DNA of 64,000 bases, from NCBI GenBank assembly GCA_022478985.1, contig JAKSZP010017494.1:1-64000 (forward strand), written 5' to 3'. The notes beneath the pieces are model-generated. The model was not told where the DNA came from and searched no databases. It saw only the letters and a list, made by a program, of their open reading frames with translations. Of the stretch, positions 1-8,899 are shown in pieces. A program made the position numbers and the translations under genes. The stretch is from Massospora cicadina (taxonomy: Eukaryota; Entomophthoromycota; Entomophthoromycetes; Entomophthorales; Entomophthoraceae). Within the stretch, counting starts at the first letter, position 1. Every line of letters starts with the position of its first letter.

Positions 1-631
1 ACCCACTGTGACGCGTTCAGCCATAGGCACACGCTGCCCCATTAAAGAGGGCGTTACATTCCGAGCACCCCTCAGAGCCATGGGCCGGCAGGGGCCACTA
101 CGAACCAACCGAAAGCCCCAAAGGGGCCCCTAAAAGACGGCTGCTACCTGTTGGTAAAGCCCATCCCCCCGGGAAAAGAAGGCCAACGGGCCCCATAGGA
201 CCGCCCAAAAAGCGGGGTCACCCCCACCATCCCATACTCACAACCCGGGAAGGACATGGAGACCTTCGGGGTAGAAGCAACTTGGAATCTATCACCCAAT
301 CAGATTGGGGGGCCCCAAGGAACAGGCCCTAACCCGGGGAACTGATGGGAGATTCACCCCCCCTTTTGGACCCAAACAGTTGAAACTGATTTGGGATTTC
401 CCCAACTAAAAATTTTTTTTGCCCCATTTGGGGGTGACAACTTTCCGCACCAAAAAAAATTCCCTTGACGTGGGAAAACAAAAGTAAAGGGCCCAAAGCC
501 AACATGACTCTTTCCGGAAAAATTAACAAAGCCCCGAGAAAGCAGCGGTTATTGCACTGTCTGCTGCTGTGAAAGTCTGTGGGGACCTGGAAGAGGCTGG
601 TGGGCCAGGGGGCCCACCCCCTCGCACCTAA
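1..631 (+). pseudogene. LINE-1-family ORF1 protein, C-terminal remnant (copy A)
   Basis: Position 1 falls in the zinc-knuckle coding region: the first codons give THCDAFSH, matching the CX2CX4HX4C motif intact in copy D near 27270. The lysine- and alanine-rich tail (in D: QERKKAKQAHR) and the region after it are recognisable only by nucleotide alignment, because many small indels, mostly in G, C or A runs, break the frame. The product would be the nucleic-acid-binding ORF1 protein of the LINE RNP. The ORF1 stop (TAA) is at 629-631. No usable protein can be made from this segment as written. Confidence 0.75.
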
Positions 632-640
632 GGTGCGATG
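622..640 (+). promoter_or_regulatory. ORF1-stop/ORF2-start hairpin (copy A)
   Basis: TCGCACCTAAGGTGCGA is a perfect inverted repeat around the ORF1 stop codon. Drawn as RNA, CGCACC pairs with GGTGCG and the three loop bases are the UAA stop. The ORF2 ATG (638-640) lies in the 3' arm, and the outer CCCC/GGGG runs can extend the stem past one bulged T. The stop and the ATG are in the same frame, six bases apart. The structure recurs with changes at 5718-5735 (-), 20021-20039, 25364-25382 (-), 27936-27953, 34480-34498 and 44751-44769. A role in termination-reinitiation or readthrough is inferred. Confidence 0.7.
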
Positions 641-3600
641 GGGAACCTTCACTCTTAGGATGCTGAATATCACCGGACTCATGGCCTCCTATCCCAGGCT
701 AGGAAACTGAGTTTTTTACAAAATAATTTACCCATGGATATCTTGTCAAATCAGAAAAACCACATCCACGAGGTTCCAAGGATGCTTGAAAACAATGCTC
801 CTACCATCCCTATCCTTTTGGTTTAAGCACTGTGGGGTGCTAATTCGGAAAAACAATTTTTTTCAAATTTACATCTTCAGAAACATTCCTAAATGACTGA
901 GTGCTCGTTGTCACCTTCTCATGGGCCGATGTTGCACACACAATTGTCAACATTTATGCCCCAAACGGTGCACATGAGCGTCAGGAATTTTTCTTGTCAG
1001 TCAAATCCCTCCCGCTACCCCCCAATTCTTTCCTAATTGGCGACATGAACTGTTGGCTAACCTCACCAAAGGACCGGTGGCCACCCTCACCCCACGCCCC
1101 ACAGGGTCATGTAGAACTACGCGTTCTAAAAGCCACCCTTGGGTTAATGGATGCGCTGCCACGACATGCCCCACTGCTCAAAAACATGACGCGTCCCCAC
1201 ATCCACAATGGCCAATTAAGGTCCATGACCCGCATTGACCTTATTCTAGCACCAGCGAAATTTCAACCCCACATCTCCCACTTCAAAACAACGAAAATGA
1301 AATTCTCTGACCACCGACTGGTCTCGATAACATACCACTTACCCGTCACAGTTGCAAAGGCCCCACATTGGTGCAAAATCTGCCCCCCAGAGCTTGTGTC
1401 ACAGGATTTTCCACATGGGTGGAAGAGGCAACTTTAGCAAAATCATTTGTTGCACCATTTTGCGCGGACCCCATTTCCACATAGGCAACCAAAAAAGACA
1501 CCATCCGCCACTATTGCCATCTCTCCTCCAGACGCTCACAAGCCACATCGGCAGTTATATCATGCGCGCTGGCAGGAATTGGCTCACTTGGAGTCCAACA
1601 TTCCAGCCTCAGGATATAGCCCTGCATGGGGCCAGAAGTGGGCGGAGGCAGCAGCCTACCTCAACGCACTTGAAAGGCAACACAAACATCGGGTTTGTGT
1701 CCAATACAGGGCACATGCATTTCTAAAGGTGACAAGTGCACATACTTCTTCAAAAAAATTTTTGCACCATGCCAGAGCGTGGCCTGCACACAGGTGCAAA
1801 GATCGGATAATTCTATTGTGGACACACTGGCCGAAGTGGCAATCGAAATGCAAAGATATTACTCCAAGTTATACCGAGCCAAACCAATTCAGCCGGCTGA
1901 AATGGCGGAATTTCTCAACAGAGCTCATATCCGCACCATTTTCTGATACCCGGAAATAATGAATATAATTACTCGAACGAATTATGGACTACCATTTGCA
2001 GTGCGCCAAACCAAAAATGCCCAGGCCCAGATGGCATTCCATATGAGCTCTACAAAAAATATTTTAAATACATATCCCCATTGCTGCTAGCCTCACTCAA
2101 CCAAAGCCTGTTGGAAACGCGCCTCCTACCAGGAGAACATGAGGCTTTTACAGTCACACTCTTCAAGAAAGGGGATAGGCTAGACTTAGCCAACTGGCAC
2201 CCCATTTCTCTAACAAACACAGACACCAAAATTTTAACAAAAATCATGGCTAACCGTTTTGGGACTGTAGCATCTGCCACCATCTCCCAAGAACAATTTG
2301 GTTTCATCCCCAGAAGGTCAATTTGGGATAACGTGCACTCTGTGGCTAGTGTGTGTCAGTCCACAGCCTCTGGGGCACTTGTATTCTTGGACCAACAAAA
2401 GGCCTATGACAGAGTAAACTGGGAATACCTTAGGGCCTGCCTCCAACAATTCCGCCTACCTCCCCGCTTCATTAACTGGGTGATGCTTCTCATGGAATCT
2501 GCAAGAATGGCTGTGCGCGGCCCAGGTTTCCTAACGGAAGTAGTCCATCCTCAAAGGGGCCTGCGACAAGGGGACCCCATGAGCCCATTCTTATACAACT
2601 TCAGCCTTGACCCACTACTGCGAAATGTGAATGCCCAACTCACTGGGGTCCATGTGCCAGGCCAAACCCCAGTCAAGATGATGGTATTTGCAGATGATTG
2701 CGTGGTGGGGGTGTCTAATAAAGATGCAAGTATGCTTGAAGCCCTCATCCAGGAATATTCCCGGGTAAGCAACGCGGCACTGAACGCCTCCAAAACCAAA
2801 ATCATCCTCCTTGGTCAGTTTCAGAACTGCTGGGCCCCAGCAAGTAGTTCCCAACCCAGCCCAGCTGCTCGCCCAAGTCCACGCCTCAATAACTCAAAAC
2901 ACACCGCTCCACTGGTGCTCCCCTTTAAGCCGCGACCTACCATAGGACCGGTACGCCACCTGGGCGTGTGGTTGGAGGCAGGAGGATACGCGTCAGCAGT
3001 AATGGAGGGCCATATACTGGACAACGTGACAAAGCGAATCGCCTCTCTCAGAGCCCACCCTACTACCCTCACTGGAAGGGTTGTTCTTGCCAACTCTATG
3101 CTCCTATCCAAAGTCTGGTTTGGAGCCCACGCCATCCCCTTCTCCCCAAGCTTCTTCAAATCCCTGTATGCTTTGCTACAAGGTTGGCTTTGGTCAGGCC
3201 GCCCTCCACCAGTACGGCTAGAGGTCATGTTTGGCCCTCATCATCATGGTGGCATGGGCCTACTTGACTTCAAAGCCCATGCCGCCAAGATCCTAGGCAC
3301 CTGGACTGCGGCCGTCACTGCTCCTACACTCCCATCCCAACACTGGTCCCGCGCGGCCCGCTCCAACTTCTCCCGAGCCTTGGGCCTCAACAATCCATCA
3401 AACCCCCACTCCCTGATGAAATACCTCGCATCACACACATCAGCCACAGGTCCTCACGGGACTAAAACCCACTAGAAACGAATCCTACTCTCCATGCGAA
3501 GCGCAGAGTGGAGAATTCATATTAGTGGACATACAACCCGAAGAGGCCGCCCCTCATTCTCAGTTCACACAAGAGGTACAGGGGCTACCCATCCATGATG

Positions 3601-4252
3601 GCGTGATCCCCATTCGACCCCAAGTCCTATCCAGGGTGGACTACCTGGACATGATGGACATCCCTTATTCCACTGAGACCCAAAAGACTATCTGGAAATA
3701 CGCACACCATCCTCTGTTGCAGCCTCAAGTCCGCTCCCATGTGTGGCGCTGCCTGAGGTGGGTGTATCGTACAGCTGAGCGCTCTAATGCTTTACACTCA
3801 TCCTGTGTCGTGTCTGGCCAGTATGGAACGCTGTTTCACCGCCTGGAGAAGTGCCCCACCTCTAAAGTAATATGGCGCGAAGTATAACGTCTGCTAGGCC
3901 AGGATCAAATACATCCCTTCAGTCTGTCAATAGATATGTTTGCTTCATCAATGGCCTCCCCCTCCCACCCTTTCCTCGTGCTCTGGTGGTTGCAATCGCC
4001 ATGTGGACTATCCACACGATTGTCTTGGATGCCATCGCCGGATCCATCCCCACCCTTTCTGAAGCTGTCCACAGATTTCGGTCTCATTTGGTGGACCACT
4101 TTCAAGTGTGGATGTTTGGATATCTCCCACCACATCGCCGGCAGCTGGTCTCCTCCTGGCTCCCAGTCTGGTTCATCAAATCAGACCCCTTCCTCCACAC
4201 GTGCTCAATAGTGGCTACGCCCCCTACACACGTTCCCTCCCCCTTCCCATAA
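638..4252 (+). pseudogene. LINE-1-family ORF2 polyprotein: APE endonuclease, RT, CCHC finger (copy A)
   Basis: Encodes the enzyme that nicks target DNA and reverse-transcribes the element RNA. The endonuclease shows IYAPN, GDMNCW, RIDLIL and an intact SDHRLVS motif (901-1340). RT follows in a 464-codon open stretch (2081-3475) with KKGDRLDLANW, FLDQQKAYDRVNW, LRQGDP and the catalytic FADD (about 2687). After a TAG at 3472 the C-terminal region continues (3525-3887, 3872-4252), with a cysteine/histidine finger in which the second cysteine has become serine (CVVSGQYG). One base is lost near 1401 (TCACAGG against TCACCAGG in D), and further stops and frameshifts occur before RT. Full ORF2 would be about 1,204 codons, a normal size for L1-type elements. 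Confidence 0.88.
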
Positions 4253-4386
4253 GTGGCGTTCCCGCTGTCAACAAGAGATAGCATCACTTCTCTGATGTGC
4301 CTCACCTGGTACTGAGTTTTGTCTCATCTGAGTCATATTAAGAAGTGTCCATCCCATGGTCAGCCTTCCCGGAATAAATTTAAATA

Positions 4387-5720
4387 AATTCATTATTTCC
4401 GGGTATCAGAAAATGGTGTGGATATGAGCTCAATCAAGAAATTCCACCATTTCAGCCAGCTGAATTGGTTCAGCTCGGTATAACTCAGAGTAATATCTTT
4501 GCGTTTTGATTGCCACTTCAGCCGGTGTGTCCGCAATGTAATTATCAATCTTTGCACCTGTGTGCAGGCCACGCTCTGGTGTGGTGCGAAATTTTTTTGA
4601 AAAAGTATGCGGTGCACTTGTTGCCTTTAGTGATGCGTGTGGCCCTGTATTGGACACAAACCTGATGTTTGTGTTGTCTTTCGAGTGCGTTGAGGTGGGC
4701 AGCTGCCTCCACCCACTTCTGGCCCCATGCAGGGCTATATCCTGTGGCTGTAATGTTGGACTCCAAGTGAGCCAATTCTGCCAGCGCGCATGATATAACT
4801 GCCGATGTGGCTCATGAGCGTCTGGAGGAGAGATGGCAATAGTGGCGGATGGTGTAATCTTTGAAAGTTGCCTATGTGGAAATGGGGTCCGCGCAAAATG
4901 GTGCAACAAATAATTCCGCCAAAGTTGCCTCTTCCACCCACATGGAAAATCCTGGCAACGCGAGCTCGGGGGGCAGATTTTGCACCAATGTGGGGCCTTT
5001 GCAACTGTGACAGGTAAGTGGTATGTTATTGAGACCAGTCGGTGGTTGGAGAATTCCATTTTCGTTGTTTTGAAGTGGGAGATGTGGGGTTGGAATTTCA
5101 CCGCACTAGAATAAGGTCAATGCGGGTCATGGACCTTAATTGGCCATTGTGGACGTGGGGACACGTCATGTTTTCGAGAAGTGGGGCATGTCACAGCAGC
5201 GCATCCATTAACCCAAGGGTGGCTTTTAGAACGCGTAGTTCTACGTGACCCTGTGGGGCGTGGGGAGAGGGCAGCCACCGGTCCATTGGTGAGGTTAGCC
5301 AACAGTTCATGTCGCCAATTAGGAAAGAATTGGGGGGTAGCGGGAGGGATTTGACTGACAAGAAAAATTCCTGACGCTCATGTGCACCGTTTGGGGCGTA
5401 AATGTTGACGATTGTGTGCACAACATTGGCCCATGAGAAGGTGACAACGAGCACTCAGCCATTTAAGAATGTTTCTGAAGATGTAAATTTAAAAAATTTG
5501 TTTTTCCAAATTAGCACCCCACAGTGCTTTGACCAAAAGGGTAAGGATGGTAGGAGCATTGTTTTCCAAGCTCCCTCAGAACCTCGTGGACAGTGGGACT
5601 CCTGGATGGCCAGGATATCCACGGGTAAATTGTTTTGTAAAAAACTCAGTTTCCTAGCCTGGGATGGGGAGGCCTTGAGTCCGGCGATATTCAGCGTCCC
5701 TAGAGTGAAGTTTCCTCCAT
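4387..5720 (-). pseudogene. LINE-1-family ORF2, endonuclease half (copy B)
   Basis: The reading starts at an ATG (5720-5718) just after the ORF1 stop and runs through the endonuclease. Visible motifs are IVNIYAPNGAHERQ, IGDMNCW and RIDLIL. The final motif reads SNHRLVS, where family members normally have SDH, so a catalytic aspartate is replaced; copy D has the same change. The frame shifts near 5100-5190, so the domain is split between two frames (5191-5454 and 4430-5101). RT coding sequence is absent because the copy ends at the junction with A. Confidence 0.83.
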
Positions 5721-5726
5721 TGCACC

Positions 5727-7143
5727 TTAGGTGTGAGGGGATGGGCCCCCGGGCCCACCAGCCTCTTCCAGGTCCCCACAGGCTTTCACAGCAGCACGGG
5801 TAATAGCAGCAATGCTATCAGGGTTTTTGTTAATTTTTGTGGAAAGAGTCGCGTTGGCTTTGGCCTTCGCTTTTTGTTTTCCCAACGTTGACAAATTTTT
5901 TGCAGTGCGGATAAGTTTGGTGCACCATCGAGTGGGGCAAATAAATTTTTTTGGTTGGGATAGGTCCCAAGTTGGTTTCAACTGGGGCTTGGGTACAACA
6001 ATTGGGTGAGATCGAATCTCCCATCAGATCCTCAGATTGAGTGGCCCATTCAGCCTGGGCCTCCCAATCTAATTGGGTGATGGATTCCCGAGTTGCTTCC
6101 ACCGCGAAGGTCTCCATGTTCTCCTGGCATTGTGAGTGTGGAAAAGTGGTGTTAGCCTTGGCCGTTTCCTTGGCCGCAGCCCTATGGGCCTGCTTGGGCT
6201 TCTTCCGCTCCTGCAGGGAGATGGGCTTTACCAATAGGTAGCAGCCTTGTGCTCCCCAGGGAAAGCCTCCTTGGTGCTTGCGGTTGGTTTGTAGTGCGCC
6301 TCTCCGCTGGTCATGGCTGCCAAGGGGTGCTCTTGGAATGTGACGCCCTCTTTGATGGGGCATGCGTGTGCCTTATGGCTGAACGCATCACAGTGGGTGC
6401 AAATGAGGGGCGCGCTGTCCACAGTTACCCGGAATTGGTGGGTGGTATGCCCTGCAATGTCAATAAAGGTGGAGTGCGGGATCTGGGTTAGGTCCTTCGC
6501 GATCTCCTCAGTTGGGGTCAGAACTGCGATGGCTTTGCTGGTGCACAGGTGTGGCATCAGCGTGAAACGTTGCATTTCAAAAGATTGTATTTCACCATAT
6601 ATGGCGAGACCATCTTTCAGGTGTTGCTCCAAAATGTCACGTTTTACCGTAGTAGGCAAAAAGTCAAATGTGAGGAAAATTTGGTTTGATTTTGTCCATC
6701 TGGTGCGTTTTGTTTTGATGACCCATTGCCCTTTGGAGAGGTTGACCACTATGTGCACCGCTGCAGCCTCATCTGCTGCGATTTTGCTTTTGAAGCCTAG
6801 GTCCAGCCAACTGCATGACATGGAGTGAGGTGCAACGTACACCGCGGTTGGGAAAATTTTGTGTACATCTTCACAAAATTTTTCCCCCATAGGGCTGTTT
6901 TTTGGATGTCCAGATACACTCAGACTCTGAATTCCACCGACGAAAGTGGCTGGGAATGTGGCGTGTTGATGTACTGGTTGCATCGTGCTTGCCACGCGAG
7001 TATCTCTGGGGAAATTGTGACTGCCAGTTTTTTTAGATTTTTTTTTCTATTCCGCTGGATTCTCCGAAGCGTTTTCAAACGTTAGTAGCCACAGGCCTTC
7101 CGCCTGCTCCTCTTGCCTTGCTTGCCCAACTGCTCGCAGACAT
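5727..7143 (-). pseudogene. LINE-1-family ORF1 protein with zinc knuckle (copy B)
   Basis: Starts MSASSWASK at 7143 and stops at 5727. It has an N-terminal basic stretch, a central region (FLPTTVKRDILEQHLKDGLA) that looks like an RRM-type alpha/beta fold, a CX2CX4HX4C zinc knuckle (CTHCDAFSHKAHAC, about 6390-6350) and a lysine/alanine-rich tail. The role would be RNA binding and RNP formation. Lesions are a TGA about 23 codons in and a one-base deletion after the zinc knuckle, where the frame ends GEHKAATYW instead of continuing QGCYLLVKP. Both lesions are also in copy D. The RRM assignment is by pattern only. Confidence 0.82.
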
Positions 7144-7203
7144 GGGCGCAGACTAATCCCCTCTATGAGATTATCAAACTAGATTTAGTCTTGAATTGAA
7201 TAG

Positions 7204-7223
7204 GTTGCAAAAGTGTTTGCAAC
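7204..7223 (-). promoter_or_regulatory. 5' UTR hairpin of LINE family 1 (copy B)
   Basis: On the element strand this is GTTGCAAA-CACT-TTTGCAAC, an 8-bp stem with a 4-base loop, about 15 bases from the element's 5' end and about 60 bases before the ORF1 ATG. The same position in copies D (26451-26470), E (32156-32173) and F (43268-43287) also folds. Its function is unknown. Confidence 0.6.
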
Positions 7224-7237
7224 GAGAAAGAAAAGTT

Positions 7238-8664
7238 TCCTCTTTAATTCTTTTGGCAAATCAATATACCAATATTCAAGATCAAATCACAGAAATAGGA
7301 ACTTGGCTTCCTCTAGGAATTTAAACATGTTGTCTATCCTAGCAGCAGATATGAATTCTTCTTGGTGATTTTATTCAACCACCAGTAATTTTTCACAATT
7401 CAATTTTATTCATCATTTTTTCACAATAAAGATCAGACTTGCCTGTGGACTCATCAACGATATGAGGAGCCCATGCCAACCAGTTTACTAATTATTCACT
7501 TATCCTGCTTAAGCAGTCTTAGACCAGCAAACAGGTCTCATTTGTTTTGGTGGGTATCCCAGTGTCAACCTTATGGATCAAATTTTTAGAGAATCCAAGT
7601 TCATGATTGTCCAATAAAGTATCACCTAATAATTCTTCAATTAGTCGTAGAACTTCTTTCTGACGTTCAGAAAACCAAGCCAGTTACCAACAATTGACCA
7701 GTACGTTTAACTATTGGCATCATATGCCAGTAATACCATCTTTGGTAACGTTTCAAAGTCATGGAACTCTCTGATTTCTGCTGTTGGGATCAAGAACGCA
7801 AACGTGATAACTTGTTTTTACTTTCATCAGTTTTTCACTCATATTGCCCAGTAGTAGTTGTAATTCACTTTGCTCAGCATTATAATCCCTGGTGATGCTG
7901 AAAGCTTCAATCTCAACTTACTCCATGAGGCAACGACTTTTCCATATAATTATTCCATGATTGCTTCCTTTAAACCTGTGTTGACCATTATTTGCTTGCC
8001 CAGCAGAATTGTATTTGTCATTTTTTGTTCTTAACGGCATCCACCATTCTTTAAGAATCTACTTTAGCATTCCCTGCTTTTACTTTCAACCAGCTTGTAT
8101 TGGATTAAAATTATGCCTTCTTTGTGACTAGATTTATAAAAATATACTTCTTGGTCAGCGAAATTTCCCCTTTCTGCTTATATAACATGGGCAGTAGTTT
8201 CACCAAAATTCTTTGATCATTCTCCTCAAAATCTCATTTATAGCACACTTTCTCAGAAATTTTGCATTGATGAGGATGTCATGATTTTAAATTGTCATTA
8301 CAATGGCATGAGCTGATATCTCCTCTGATCCAGACTGGTGCAGTATTACACTGTATGCTCCACAAGATGTTGTATTATCTGGTCTAGAAGTTCCATATTC
8401 TTTCAAGTGATCTAAATCTGGCGAAATCTTCAGTTGCTTCACTATATTGGTTAAAACGACATTAATGGGCACACCACTGGCAATTATTGCACATACTCTT
8501 ACTTGATTGACTATAAATTTTTATAAATGTACACTCAGAATAATGTAATAAAGTGTTTTCTAAGTGAATTGTGTCACATTTCACCAAATCTAGAGTCTTA
8601 ATTAACTGTGAAGACAGATTATGAAAGGGTTACTTGATTGTACTGATAGTTGAAGAAGCATTTT
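7238..8664 (-). pseudogene. Ty3/Gypsy element J: gag end, protease and RT N-terminus
   Basis: Decayed Gypsy polyprotein read from 8664 down to 7238. A protease block is clearest in the open frame 8472-8287 (VKQLKISPDLDHLKEYGT), closely matching the protease of G1 (KIKLAPNLDYTQEFGT). The active-site region reads AIIASG where DTG or DSG is expected. It is followed, after frameshifts, by HDILINAKFLRKC, matching the YDxLIGTxF block. Further on are RT N-terminal pieces: ELGFSKNLIHKVDTG near 7600, LAWAPHIV near 7460, LNKITKKNSYLLLG near 7360 and GILICQ/GYWYIDLP-like sequence near 7270. LINE B interrupts it at about 7237, and LINE L separates it from the gag at 15457-16350. Confidence 0.72.
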
Positions 8665-8684
8665 CTCCCTCAAGCTATGTCTTT
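8665..8684. repeat. Target-site duplication of LINE L, 3' side
   Basis: CTCCCTCAAGCTATGTCTTT, next to the T-run that is the complement of L's poly(A). It matches 15437-15456 at 18 of 20 bases. Together the two sites define L as 8688-15436. Confidence 0.85.
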
Positions 8685-8687
8685 GAG

Positions 8688-8769
<82 letters not shown>
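8688..8769 (-). repeat. Poly(A) tail and (CA)n run at the 3' end of LINE L
   Basis: On the plus strand, 19 T (8688-8706) are followed by 31.5 GT units (8707-8769). On the element strand this reads (CA)n then poly(A), placed at the 3' end of L and immediately before its target duplication. The dinucleotide run probably grew by slippage in or beside the retrotransposon tail. Confidence 0.9.
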
Positions 8770-8771
<2 letters not shown>

Positions 8772-8899
8772 TTTTTGTGTTCCCATTAGGGCACCCAGTG
8801 TGGGCAACTTGCAGGATGAAACCTGGGGTACTGCCACCCGCTTCAATAAGGCTGCACAAATCTAAGCACCAACGAAATGGGCCTGACCACAGTTGGAAA

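Larger units (their letters stand above)
1..4386 (+). mobile_element. LINE family 1, copy A (5' end outside window)
   Basis: Non-LTR retrotransposon copy entering the window inside ORF1 and running to its A/T-rich 3' tail (GGAATAAATTTAAAT). The order is ORF1 remnant, ORF1/ORF2 junction hairpin, endonuclease, reverse transcriptase, C-terminal CCHC finger and a 3' UTR of about 130 bp. It aligns along its whole length with copies D and F. At about 4387 it abuts the middle of inverted copy B, so A probably inserted into B, whose 3' half would then lie left of the window. The first 700 bases match the other copies much less well than the rest. Confidence 0.93.
4387..7237 (-). mobile_element. LINE family 1, copy B (5' half, inverted)
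   Basis: Minus-strand copy with 5' UTR, ORF1 and the endonuclease part of ORF2, ending at 4387 where copy A begins in the opposite orientation. The break is at the sequence read on the minus strand as CCCGGAAATAATGAATTT, between the endonuclease and RT coding regions. The simplest reading is that B was full length and was split by A, with the RT half left of the window. On the right, B interrupts the RT of Gypsy element J. It shares several disabling changes with copy D. Confidence 0.88.

Noticed and set aside
2050..3447. Minus-strand open frames opposite LINE RT regions (also near 29375-30589 and 46735-47270)
   Set aside because: They recur antisense to every RT copy and mirror its codon pattern; they are shadows of ORF2.
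1..7237. Copies A and B read as one LINE inverted by twin priming
   Set aside because: Twin priming puts the inverted 5' part before the sense 3' part. Here a sense copy with its own ORF1 and endonuclease is followed by an inverted 5' half, so there are two copies.
8602..8865. Open frames on both strands encoding runs of Thr-His or Cys-Val
   Set aside because: They are translations of the (GT)n microsatellite and poly(T) tail of LINE L, not genes.
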